From assembly GCA_023807065.1 (NCBI GenBank), contig JAJJLU010000336.1, forward strand, positions 1 through 64,000: DNA of 64,000 nucleotides, written 5' to 3'. Both the position numbers and the translations under genes were made by a program. The notes under the pieces were generated by a model, which saw only the letters and a program-made list of their open reading frames with translations, did not search any database and was not told the DNA's origin. Position 1 is the first letter of the stretch, and each line of letters begins with the position of its first letter. Origin of the DNA: Isotricha intestinalis (lineage: Eukaryota > Ciliophora > Litostomatea > Vestibuliferida > Isotrichidae). Of this stretch, positions 20,413 through 30,614 are shown one piece after another.

Positions 20413-21637
20413 TTGATTTAAAAAGACTTTAAATCCGGTATAAAAGCAAATTTTTCAATATTAAAATCTCATTAAATAACAATTCTCTATTTAAAAAATA
20501 TTTTGCATATATCTAAATGATAAATTTCTAATATATATTATAATTTGTTATTTGATTTTTGGAATCAAATTTTGTAATAGAGTTTATAAAAGAAGTAGCT
20601 TTAAAAACGTCAGGGAAAAAACAATAACAAGAATTTAACTCTTATTGATTAAGTTAATATAACAGTTCTAAAATAAATTTGAAGAAAAAGCTGAAATTAA
20701 AATAATAAGCTTTCCTTTTAATCTTTTATTCAGATAAAAAGCTTTTTTATTTCTTCTATACAATTATTCATTTAAATTTAAAAAATAAGTTGAGTTTAAA
20801 TCCATTTTTTATGCAAATTTTTTGATAATTTTCATTGTTTTTTGAATAAAAGATTTTTATGACATTTTTTTTATTGAAAGAAATTTTCATTTTATTTTTT
20901 TTGAAATTTTTCTAAGTTTAGAAATAATTTAAAAATAATCAATATTTCTATAATTTTTTTTTTGATTTTGAAAGGTTAATTATTTTAATTTCAGCTTTTT
21001 CTAACTATCATATTTAGAATATTTTATGTTTCAATAACTATATAAAACGCAAAGAATTATTTTTTAAAAAGAAAAATATTTAATAATTACATAATTAAAG
21101 AAAATAGCGATATTTTCCTATTTAGCTTATTTTTAAGTAAATATTATTTGAATTTTATAATCATAACCTCACCAAAATAACTTGAATTAACGTCATTTTG
21201 TTTCATACCAAAAATTTAAGAAATTATTATATAGACATATATTAGTGTATTATTCCTAAAAAATGTCCCATAATATTTTACAATTATCATTAATTGTATT
21301 TTTTATCTTTTTAAAAATTATATATTTTTTTTAAATCATAATATAATTACGTTTCAATTTTCTTTATCCAATTTCTGAAATTTTTTATATATTTACTCGA
21401 TTGATTCTCATCTCTTCTTGCTCTATATATTAAATGATAATTTATTTTTTTTTTATGTTTGACATTTATTAATTCTATATTTTCTTCATAATTTGAAAGG
21501 AATAGAAATGAAACTTTAAAAATAAAGAAAATTTTTTTATCTTTTCAAATTCCAAAAATTATAATAATTTTGAAATAAATCAATAAATATATTTCTCCTC
21601 TAATTTAATTGTTCAATTAAAATTATTATTTTTTATA

Positions 21638-21709
21638 AGTCAGAAATATTACCGTAATCTCCCTGACTATTAGAACAATGCATTTTCATTTGTTTTGAAA
21701 TTTCTGACT
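21638..21709. repeat. Inverted repeat, 10-bp arms
   Basis: AGTCAGAAAT (21638-21647) and ATTTCTGACT (21700-21709) are exact inverted copies with a 52-base spacer. The spacer begins with one of the degenerate CTGACTAT units of the local repeat cluster. It may be the end of a small mobile element or a long hairpin; no ORF is attached. Confidence 0.6.
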
Positions 21710-22112
21710 AATATCTTGATAGCCAGGATCTCCTATAAAATATAATTAAGATATATAATAAAATAAAGCAAAATCATAAAAATTTTTTATTATAAATTTA
21801 TCCCCTTTATTATATTTTTTGAAATTATAATAAAAAAAATAATAATAAAAAACTCATTATTTAAATTTTACCTTATCATAATATAACCCTTTTAACGAAT
21901 ATTTTTATTATATAATTTTGATATAAATAAAAAAAAATCTTTTTTTTCAATATTACTTTTAATTAAATTTTATTAAAACTCTTTTGATAATTTTTTTTTT
22001 TAAAACAAAATCCGGACAATCAAGCTCCCGAAAAATGGAAAAATTTTTGAAAATTAAAAAATCAGGATAGTCAAGGGGTCCGGGCAGCCAAGGTGGCAGC
22101 CAAGGTGATTAG
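21656..22112. repeat. Cluster of degenerate GC-richer repeat units
   Basis: Related 17-22-base units occur in both directions: CTCCCTGACTATTAG (about 21659), CTTGATAGCCAGGATCTCC (about 21714), TCCGGACAATCAAGCTCCCG (about 22011), TCAGGATAGTCAAGGGGTCC (about 22062) and CCGGGCAGCCAAGGTG followed directly by GCAGCCAAGGTG (about 22080-22107). A loose consensus is CCGGRYAGTCAAGG. Such units are unlike the flanking A/T-rich DNA and may be the remnant of a minisatellite or a protein-binding array. Confidence 0.5.
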
Positions 22113-22542
22113 GGTATCTTTTTTAATAAAAGAAAAACTAAAAAAAAATTAAAAATTTTAAAATTAAATATTCGATTATTTAAAATGAATTCAGGGAGAA
22201 GAAATTAAAAATAAAAATTATTTTAAAAAATTATAGAAAAATAGCTGAACTGTTTATTCAGATAATCATCATTTTTTTAAGTTAAATTATTTAAAGATTC
22301 TCTATTTGTAAATCTAAAATAATGAATTCATTATTTTCAATAATTAGTATAAATAATAAAAAATTGAATCAATGTAATTTTATTTTTTTATGAGTAATTA
22401 TTAAAATTTACTATAATTTTAAATATATTTATTAAAAACTTTTTTACAATAATACATCTTATAATAGAAATATAATAAATATATATTACAAATAATAACC
22501 AATAAAACCAAATTTGGAAAAAATAAAAAATATATTTTCATT

Positions 22543-25101
22543 TCAATTATTCATACACTTAACTAAATTAATAATACCTTCATTTTGGTTATTTTTATTA
22601 TAATTATTTAAAACATTATTCCCATTTTCACTAATAATATTTGAATAATTATTGTTATCTTTCCTCATTGAACCTCTCATTTTTATAGAATTTTTTTTTT
22701 TAATATCAAAATTAAATTGCATTGAATTTCTTTTATTTAAATTAATAAGAGATTTCCTATTATCAGTTGTTGTAGTTGTCATACTTTCTTTTTTATTATT
22801 TTTTTTTTCTTTTTGAATATATTTATAATAATCATTATCAATTTTATTAATATCAAAATTTAAAATACCATTAGAACAATCATTATTAATATTATCAATA
22901 AAAATATCACAATTATTTTTAACATTTATACTAGAATTTTTAGAATTAACTTCTTCTTCAACTTTACATAAATCTTTTTGAGTGGAAAATATATTAATAC
23001 TTCTTTTAAAATTATCTGGATATGTTGGAATTTCAGAAGGTGAATTTAAATAAAAAGAAGGAACTTCAGGTTCTTCAATTAAATTTTTATTTGAATAATA
23101 TTGATGTAATACTTGAAATTCATGATTATAATTTTCTTTAATTAAAGTAATATTTTTAGATAAAAGTTTAGGAGTGAAAAAATTATTACTTGAATTTAAG
23201 GAAATTCTTGGGTTAGATAACATTGTATGAAGAGCTCTTTGTAAGATATATGATTTTCTTCTATCATTAATAAATATATTATCTAATGACAAACCAAAAG
23301 GAAAGTTTTCTTTTTCTGTTAAATTATATTTTACTGGACAATTTTTTCTAACTGGACTTATTATTGAATAACTATCTTCTTCTACATTATTTAAAATTGA
23401 ATCACATATTAATTTTAATATGGATGAAAGTCCAGAATATAAAAAAAAAATAGATTTATTATATTCTTCATTATTATTTGCATCACTATATGAATAACCT
23501 AATAAACCAATTGAAATTCTTCCTAACATTGAATCAAATAATTTTTGTTCTTCTTCAGTTATTGGTTGAATGGTTATTAAAAATGTAGCAAAACTAAAAA
23601 TAATTTCATATTCAAAACAATGATAAATCCTTTTAATATAATCGAATAAGTTTTTTCTTTGTTTTAATATTCGTTGATTTAATTTTTCTTTTTTTTTTCC
23701 ATTAATATTAAAAAAAAAATCAGTATATAAATCACTTGAAATTATTTTTTCAGTTCTTTCTCGACTAATAACAAAATCAACACAATCTTCAAACCAATCA
23801 AATAATAATTCAATTATAACAATTAAATTATTATTTTTATCAAAGCTATCCCAATCACCTTTATTAATTAAATTTTTTAAGTTTAAAAGTTCATTTTCTA
23901 ACTCATCATTCCAATCAATAATAATTCCTTCAATGACTTTATAAATCATAACTTTATCATAATTAAATTTCTGATTCAACTCAATAATTTTTTCCAAAAC
24001 TTTAATAATAATTTTAGGAACAAATCCATATTTAAAATATTCATTACCAAATAATAAATCTTCTTGTCTTCTTAAATAGACATCAATACTTTCTTTATCA
24101 CCAAAAAGAATTCTTGAATGATTTAAGAAATTTTCGAATTTTTTACAATAATTAATTTGTCTATTAGTTTCAACACATTTTTTTCTTTTTTCCCTGACTT
24201 CCTTAATAATAGAATCAGAATCTTTAATAGAATTGAATAATAAATAACAAACTATAACAACTCCAGTTCTTCCATAACCAGCATGACAATGAACAAGAAC
24301 TTTGGCTTTTTCATCATGAGTGACAATACTCATTTCTTTAACAATATCAAGCATAAAATTCATAGAAGAAGGAATTTCCATATCTTTCCAACCAGAAAAT
24401 TTACATTTAATATCATCTCCTGTAAAAACTGAAGGATTATATGAATAACCTGAACTTGTTAAATGAAATGCATTAGGACCACAATATGGATGTTCACCTT
24501 CTCTTTGTAAATTTACTATTAATCCTATGTTTAATGTTTTAAATTTTTGAATTAAATTATATTTCTGAATTAATTTCTCACTTGGTCTTTGACTTGCTAT
24601 TATATTCTCTGTTATAAAATTTGAATTTAATCCTTCTATTGCATTATTATTATTCAAATTTGTTTTATAATTTTCATGTTTACATTTTTTTCCTCCACAA
24701 AATATACAACGAAGTTTATCTTTAAATTCATGGAAAAAATGCTTTTCTTCTTTTTGGATTTTTTTCTTTATTGGAATTGACATTAAATTTGAATTTTGAG
24801 TTTTATAACGAATTTTACATTGAAGTGCTGATGGAAGTTTTAATGGAGAAAATGATGTCTTTTTTGTTGGTAAAGAACCCTTGTTTCTAAAAGGAGAATT
24901 TATACTTTGTTGGTTATTTAATTTTGAATTATCTAATTTTAAAAGATTTTTGTTTTTCTGTAGAATTGAATTCAATTCTGAATCATTTATTCCTTTCTGA
25001 TTCTTCTTTTTTTTTGGACAATGAAAATATTTGGATATACATTTTGGAATGTATTTTGGATTGGCAGTTGAATTTGAAGTATGAGAAATTGGACTTTGCA
25101 T
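22543..25101 (-). CDS. PTPDC1: PTPDC1-like dual-specificity/tyrosine phosphatase
   Basis: 852 residues. The phosphatase domain (about 170-320) matches the PTPDC1 family: LIVNLQREGEHPYCGPN, then FSGWKDMEIPS, then the signature VHCHAGYGRTGVVIVCYLL with catalytic Cys272 and Arg278, and a family-type tail after it (KKFENFLNHSRILFGDKES, then YLRRQEDLLFGNE). The chemistry is Cys-dependent phosphate removal. Human PTPDC1 is centrosomal and affects cilium length, so a basal-body or ciliary role is a fair inference. Before the domain is a CIFCGGKKC cysteine cluster (about 132-140). The C-terminal 500 residues are helical at first, then Asn/Ser-rich and unrecognised. The gene stands alone between the desert and a 0.9 kb spacer. 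Confidence 0.88.
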   Translation of the reverse strand: MQSPISHTSNSTANPKYIPKCISKYFHCPKKKKNQKGINDSELNSILQKNKNLLKLDNSKLNNQQSINSPFRNKGSLPTKKTSFSPLKLPSALQCKIRYKTQNSNLMSIPIKKKIQKEEKHFFHEFKDKLRCIFCGGKKCKHENYKTNLNNNNAIEGLNSNFITENIIASQRPSEKLIQKYNLIQKFKTLNIGLIVNLQREGEHPYCGPNAFHLTSSGYSYNPSVFTGDDIKCKFSGWKDMEIPSSMNFMLDIVKEMSIVTHDEKAKVLVHCHAGYGRTGVVIVCYLLFNSIKDSDSIIKEVREKRKKCVETNRQINYCKKFENFLNHSRILFGDKESIDVYLRRQEDLLFGNEYFKYGFVPKIIIKVLEKIIELNQKFNYDKVMIYKVIEGIIIDWNDELENELLNLKNLINKGDWDSFDKNNNLIVIIELLFDWFEDCVDFVISRERTEKIISSDLYTDFFFNINGKKKEKLNQRILKQRKNLFDYIKRIYHCFEYEIIFSFATFLITIQPITEEEQKLFDSMLGRISIGLLGYSYSDANNNEEYNKSIFFLYSGLSSILKLICDSILNNVEEDSYSIISPVRKNCPVKYNLTEKENFPFGLSLDNIFINDRRKSYILQRALHTMLSNPRISLNSSNNFFTPKLLSKNITLIKENYNHEFQVLHQYYSNKNLIEEPEVPSFYLNSPSEIPTYPDNFKRSINIFSTQKDLCKVEEEVNSKNSSINVKNNCDIFIDNINNDCSNGILNFDINKIDNDYYKYIQKEKKNNKKESMTTTTTDNRKSLINLNKRNSMQFNFDIKKKNSIKMRGSMRKDNNNYSNIISENGNNVLNNYNKNNQNEGIINLVKCMNN

Positions 25102-26035
25102 TCTTTTTTTATTTTTTTATTTTTTTTTGAAGACTTTTTTTTTATTTTATTTTTATTATCATTATAATGTATAGTTATATAATAATTTAAATGATGTTTT
25201 TAAATAATACTTTTTTTTTTTAGAAAAATAATATTTTAAAAAGACTCAAACATTTATAAATTATATAAAGTACGTCTTGTTGTTTTTATGTTGATTAAAT
25301 TAAAAAATTTTAAGATTTAAATTTTTATAAAATTTTTTATCAAACGAATAAATAAAAAAAATCATGCTTGATTGATTTGAACAAATATTTTAAAAGAGAT
25401 AGAAAACTATTATTATGAACAACTCTAAAAAATAATATTAAAGATAATGAAGAAATAAATTAACTAATAGTGATTATATAAATAAAAATATTTATTTTAT
25501 TTTATTTGAGAAATTAAAAAATTCGATGTTTATATCTATATTTGATAATAATAATCCGAAAAGATAATTTTTTTAAAAAAAGAAAATATTTATTTATGAA
25601 TAAAAAGAAAAGGTTTAATTCAATAAGAATTTAAATAATGTTTAAAAATAATCTTTTAATTAAACAAAAGGTCTAAAGAATTTTCTTAAATTGAAAAAAT
25701 AAATTTTTTGTTTTAAAGACTAAATTCAATATTTAGAAAATTATTTAAATGTAGATTCAAGATTTTTAATTTTTTAATAAATTTTGAAAAGAATTTTGTG
25801 TATTTAAGATATATAAATATAAAAAATTTGATTAAGTTATTATGAGTTTTTTGATAAATTTTATTAATAAAATAATTCATATTCAATTTTGAAATTCATT
25901 TTTTTATTGATTTTATTATTATTTTTAAATTTAGATAATTTAACAAAGAATTAAGAATAATTAAAAAAAAATTAATTACATAATAAAATCAAAATAACCA
26001 ATTTATATTTTTTCAAAAAAAAAAACTACAAAAAA
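25102..26035. other. Intergenic region, 934 bases, divergent promoters
   Basis: Spacer between the divergent PTPDC1-like and 807-residue genes. Almost pure A/T with homopolymer runs; no RNA, ORF or repeat can be supported. It must hold both promoters. Confidence 0.5.
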
Positions 26036-28459
26036 ATGAAGCAAAATGATTTCAACACTCCAAAAGAGAATTCATTAACACAAGAAGAGAAAAATTCTTC
26101 CAAATCTCGTCAATCAGGAAAAAAGAAATTAAAGCCCCTTCAAAATACACCAGAATTAAATTTAAATTTAAAAGACGCAAAAAATGATCAAACATTAAAT
26201 TCTCAGAAAAATAACAATCAAACAAAAAAAGAATATTTTAATAAATTAGGTTTAGAAAGAATAAATTTTCAATTTGATGAATATGGAGAATATCCAGATG
26301 ACGATTTTCAACCGTCAATTTTTTTTTTTAAATTTTTAGCAAATAAACCAGATTATGAAAAAGAAAATTCAGAAAAAGGAAAAAAGCCAACATCAAAATT
26401 AAAATTATATGTTCCTGACACAATAGTATTAAATGACTTAGATTCAAATTATTGGATATATACAGATATAGAAGGATATGTAAATAGAATAGAAGAAACA
26501 GATTCAGATGTTATTGAAAAATTTAAATCAAATGATAAAGATGAAAATGAATTAATTGGAGTAAGTAAAATACCAATTTCAAAAGATGGAAGAGTTGATG
26601 AAAATAGATTAGATTTATTAAATTTAGATGAATTAGAAAAATGTTTATTTTCAAAAAGCGGAAGTCAAATAGCAATACAAAGATTTATAAAATGTAGAGG
26701 ACCAAAAGCATTTGTTTGTAGAAGTGTTTGGAGAAGAAATAAACCAGCATATATATATATATTAACTAATAAAGCAAATTTCCATGATAATATAAAAAAC
26801 CAAAATTTAAAATATGTTGTTAATTCAAGAGAACCTTCTTCTTATTTTGCTTTTTATTCCACAAGTGGAAAACATTTAGAAGAAACATTATATTATATGA
26901 ATAATATAGTTAAATTTATTGAAGGACATTCTGATATTGAATTTGATGAATTAGCTGGAGATTTTTTAAAAGATGAAGCTGGAATTTGGTGGTTTATAAA
27001 TTTAAAAGCTATGAAAATTAAAAATATTGATAAATTTAAACCTGATGCTTATGGTAATTCTAATTCTCCTCAATTAGATTTTTTCATTAATAGAAGAGGA
27101 GGAAATTTCTATCAAAGAGGTGTAATGAGAAAATTCGATTATCAAACTAAAATTAAATGTAAGTTATGTGGAATCGATTATTCTAAACAACAATTAAAAT
27201 ATAAGTTAACTACTAAAATGATTTTGGAAACTGATAAAATGCTTAAACATGTTCAATTCGATAAAAGTAAATTTAATGTTATTGATAGAGCTGATTTAAA
27301 ACATACTGATTATTCTATGATTTATTTACCTTATAGAGTTTGTGAAGATTGTTATTTACTTTTTGAAACTTTGAATGATATTAAAAATTATCAAATTGAA
27401 ATTGGAAATATATTTAGAAATCCTGTTGATAAAGTTAATTTTGGATTTAATTTTTATTCAAAAAAAAAACCAAAAACCGGGAAAATAGAATTATCTGATG
27501 AAGAAATAAAAGAAATAGATAAAATAAAAGAAGATGTAGAATATATGGAGAATAATGATTTAACTGAAGAACAATATAAAGCAATTATTAACCAAAGTAC
27601 AAATGATAATTATAATAAAAATAATATGAAAGAAAGTACAAATACTAATAATTTAAGGGATAATCATACAGAAGAAAAAAAACCAAATAATTTATATAGA
27701 ATAATGGTAATGTTTAATGATTTAATATGGAGTGATAAAATTAAAATTCCAGAAAAAGATTTATTTTTAGTTTATTCTTTCTTAGGAGGAAGTTATAAAG
27801 TTCCAATAAAAATAGAAAAATATACTCAAGATATAGATTATTCAATAATAAATTATATGAAAATATATCATATAATAAGTACAGAACCAGAAGGATTTAT
27901 TGATTATGTAGAGAAAAATAGATATATGGAAATTAAATTAGGTTATTTTGAAATATCAGAAGAAGAAACAAAAAAAAAAGATGTTAGAAGATTATTAAAA
28001 AAAGAAATAATAATAGAAGATCAAGATTTAATTGATGAAAGTGAAAATTTTATTCAAATAGCATCTGTTGATTTAAGTCTTCAAGGCTTAAAATATGGAA
28101 CAAATTATAGAAATATGTTAAATGGATTATTATTTAAAAGAGATGAACCTCATTATGTTGGTAAATTAAGATGTTTAATTAGGATTCATAAAGTTAAAGA
28201 AATTAAAGATTTAACTAAATATACTTTACATAATCATTTTAATTTCTTTATTCCTCCTCTTAATTTTGTTGTTAGTGATGAAATGCCTGATTATTGGATT
28301 GATTTAGTTGAAAGACAAAAACTAAGAGAAATATGCTTAAAGGAAATAATGAGTACTTTGGAAAAAAATAAATTTAAATTTGATAAAGAAAGAGATAAAA
28401 AAGGAGTTTTACAAGCTTTAGAAGGATTAATTTCTTATTATGCTACTAATTCTCTTTAA
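26036..28459 (+). CDS. Conserved-looking protein with Cys-pair motif and C2-like C-terminus, unknown
   Basis: 807 residues, family not recognised. After a basic, Ser/Lys-rich leader (1-80) the protein looks well folded, with many Trp, Gly and Tyr residues (NYWIYTDIEGYVNRIEET, QRFIKCRGPKAFVCRSVWRR, FVCRSVWRRNKPAYIYILTN). Two cysteine pairs, CKLCGIDY (about 379-386) and VCEDCYLLF (about 440-448), could bind zinc. The C-terminal 250 residues (from LYRIMVMFNDLIWSDKI) have the alternating pattern of a C2 or beta-sandwich domain. Its length, few low-complexity stretches and the ciliary neighbours suggest a flagellar or ciliary protein, but this is inference only. It converges on the second DLFG membrane protein. 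Confidence 0.85.
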   Translation: MKQNDFNTPKENSLTQEEKNSSKSRQSGKKKLKPLQNTPELNLNLKDAKNDQTLNSQKNNNQTKKEYFNKLGLERINFQFDEYGEYPDDDFQPSIFFFKFLANKPDYEKENSEKGKKPTSKLKLYVPDTIVLNDLDSNYWIYTDIEGYVNRIEETDSDVIEKFKSNDKDENELIGVSKIPISKDGRVDENRLDLLNLDELEKCLFSKSGSQIAIQRFIKCRGPKAFVCRSVWRRNKPAYIYILTNKANFHDNIKNQNLKYVVNSREPSSYFAFYSTSGKHLEETLYYMNNIVKFIEGHSDIEFDELAGDFLKDEAGIWWFINLKAMKIKNIDKFKPDAYGNSNSPQLDFFINRRGGNFYQRGVMRKFDYQTKIKCKLCGIDYSKQQLKYKLTTKMILETDKMLKHVQFDKSKFNVIDRADLKHTDYSMIYLPYRVCEDCYLLFETLNDIKNYQIEIGNIFRNPVDKVNFGFNFYSKKKPKTGKIELSDEEIKEIDKIKEDVEYMENNDLTEEQYKAIINQSTNDNYNKNNMKESTNTNNLRDNHTEEKKPNNLYRIMVMFNDLIWSDKIKIPEKDLFLVYSFLGGSYKVPIKIEKYTQDIDYSIINYMKIYHIISTEPEGFIDYVEKNRYMEIKLGYFEISEEETKKKDVRRLLKKEIIIEDQDLIDESENFIQIASVDLSLQGLKYGTNYRNMLNGLLFKRDEPHYVGKLRCLIRIHKVKEIKDLTKYTLHNHFNFFIPPLNFVVSDEMPDYWIDLVERQKLREICLKEIMSTLEKNKFKFDKERDKKGVLQALEGLISYYATNSL

Positions 28460-28673
28460 AAACAAAATTTTTTTATCATTTATATTAAATCAATTTTTTT
28501 TGAAAAAAACATTAATTTTTTATAATAAAATTTGGAAATGTTGGTTAAAAGAAAAGTCAACAACCAAAATTCATCAATTCTAAATTTTATTGATTTAATT
28601 TTCCAATACATCAAAAATTAATTAAAAAAATAAAATTTTCTTTTTATAGATAATAATTTAAAACTTTTTTATT

Positions 28674-30503
28674 TTAATTATTATTTTCACATAAAAAATT
28701 AATTTCTTTTTTTAAAAATTTAATCATTTTTACTTTTTCATCTGATAATTTTGTTTCGGTGCATAATTGTGTATATTTTGAAATTAAATCATCAATTTCT
28801 TTTTCTTGATATTTTTGAAAAATTTTATCTTTAATATGACGAGCAAAAACAAATTTTTCTTTTTCAATTTTTAATAAAGGTTTACTTATAAAACTTAAAA
28901 TATTCAAATATTCTTGTTGAAATAATAATTCTTTTAATAATTCAAATTCTTGAATTACTGATATATATGTTTCAATATCCATATAATAATAAATTTTATT
29001 TTCTGCTTTTGATATTAATTTTGAAATGGATTTTTGTTTATAACAACATACACAAAATATAGACAATATTATTTCACATGTTGTTAATTTAAGAGGATCT
29101 TTCTCTTTTTTTTTCATTTTATTTATTGATAATTCAATTATATTTTTTTGATTAAATTTTTTTTCAGATATTAATTTCCTATTTGAATTTAGTCTGGAAT
29201 CTTGGATGTTCAATTCTTTTTTTTTTTTCTGACTATCTTTGTAATAATAATCATTATATTTAATTATATTATTATCATAAATATCATTTTCAATATTATT
29301 AGAACTCTTTACATCACCAGTTTTTTTAATTAGAATTTTCTTATCTGAAAAATTATCATTTGAATTAAAATTAAATTTTGAAATTAAATAAGGAATATTA
29401 AAATATGAATTTCCTTTATATCGAATTAATTTATGAATTAATAATTGATCAATAACTTTTCTTTGGATTAAATTAGAAATAACAATATTAACAGCTAAAA
29501 GAAAACTTAATAGACCAGATAAACTTGCAATAAATTCAGGTATTTTTTGATATTTTCTTTTTAAAGTAATTACTCTTGGACTTACTCTAAATTCCATCTC
29601 AAATATTTCATCTTTGAAAATTTCTAAATTTCCATCTTGAACTTCCAAATAATTTTTTCTAAAAGAATCATCATTTTTATCAAACATTGAATCCTGATAT
29701 ATATGATTATTTTGAAAAAAAAAATTTTGATCATCTCTAAATTCTATGGGTGAATAAAACATTATTGATTTTTTTATAAACTCTAATTCAAAATCTTTAT
29801 AAATATAATTAATATAAGGAGGCAAAGGAGCTTTTTTATTTTCATAATTAATTCCAGTATCTTTAAAAAAAACAGACATATAAAGTGGATTTTCTTTAAG
29901 AAATTCATTTAACATATCTAAATTATCTTTAGCATATTGAGTTAATTTAATTTTTAAAATAATATATTTAAAATAATCATCTGTATATAAACCATCTAAA
30001 GAAAAATTAAAATTATTAGGTATAATAGGACATAATAATTCTTCTAATTCATTTAATTCAAATTGATCTTGTAATAAAGAAGGAAAGTCACTTACTTCAC
30101 ATTTTTTCAATTTTATTATTTTATCATAAATATCATCAGTTCCAATCCATTCCCTTAAAATTAATTCATATTCAAAAAAATCAATTGTATCATCTATAGC
30201 TCCTGATTCATCTTCTTTATATAAAAGTCCAAAAGCAAACATAAAATTTATTTTTGTAAAATTTATAAAAGGATTAGAAGTTAAAATTTTATGTGAATAA
30301 GTAAATATTATCTCTTTTCTTTTTATAAAAGGTATTGCCATATATATTATATATGCAAATGCTATTATTATATATACTACTGTGCAAGAACCTCCTATTA
30401 AACTTTTATATTCTCTTTCTCTTTGTACATGAAAATTAATGAAGGTTCCAAATAAATCTACTTTTTTTATTATTGATTTTATTTTTTCAACACATTTGCC
30501 CAT
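28674..30503 (-). CDS. Two-pass DLFG-type membrane protein, paralogue 2
   Basis: 609 residues, clear paralogue of the 16468-18375 product. Shared blocks in order: KKVDLFGTFINF, YKSLIGGSCTVVYIIIAFAY (first membrane helix, about 38-59), ELNELEELLCPI, FSLDGLYTDDYFKY, SPRVITLKRKYQKIPEFIAS, a second membrane helix (about 330-350), LIHKLIRYKGNSYFNI, a cytoplasmic cysteine cluster (IFCVCCYKQK) and YYMDIETYISVIQEFELLKE near the end. The external domain of about 270 residues diverges most, while the membrane-proximal parts are near identical, which suggests different external partners with a shared cytoplasmic output. Function unknown. It is divergent from the myotubularin gene across 111 bases. Confidence 0.85.
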   Translation of the reverse strand: MGKCVEKIKSIIKKVDLFGTFINFHVQREREYKSLIGGSCTVVYIIIAFAYIIYMAIPFIKRKEIIFTYSHKILTSNPFINFTKINFMFAFGLLYKEDESGAIDDTIDFFEYELILREWIGTDDIYDKIIKLKKCEVSDFPSLLQDQFELNELEELLCPIIPNNFNFSLDGLYTDDYFKYIILKIKLTQYAKDNLDMLNEFLKENPLYMSVFFKDTGINYENKKAPLPPYINYIYKDFELEFIKKSIMFYSPIEFRDDQNFFFQNNHIYQDSMFDKNDDSFRKNYLEVQDGNLEIFKDEIFEMEFRVSPRVITLKRKYQKIPEFIASLSGLLSFLLAVNIVISNLIQRKVIDQLLIHKLIRYKGNSYFNIPYLISKFNFNSNDNFSDKKILIKKTGDVKSSNNIENDIYDNNIIKYNDYYYKDSQKKKKELNIQDSRLNSNRKLISEKKFNQKNIIELSINKMKKKEKDPLKLTTCEIILSIFCVCCYKQKSISKLISKAENKIYYYMDIETYISVIQEFELLKELLFQQEYLNILSFISKPLLKIEKEKFVFARHIKDKIFQKYQEKEIDDLISKYTQLCTETKLSDEKVKMIKFLKKEINFLCENNN

Positions 30504-30614
30504 ATTCTTAAACTTAAGAAGAACTTTTTAATTACTTTAAAATTATTTTTTTTTATTTTAAATATTTTTTAGATATTACTATTATCAAATAAAAAATATT
30601 ATTTTTTTTTTAAA

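Larger units (their letters stand above)
18376..22542. other. Gene desert, 4.2 kb
   Basis: The longest gene-free stretch of the window and extremely AT-rich. It has no ORF of note. Exceptions, listed separately, are a 39-codon ORF near 19584, a GC-rich foldable element at 20311-20412, an inverted repeat at 21638-21709 and a cluster of degenerate repeats up to about 22112. The rest shows only homopolymer runs and AT-rich spacers. No telomere-like or centromere-like array is visible. Confidence 0.6.
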
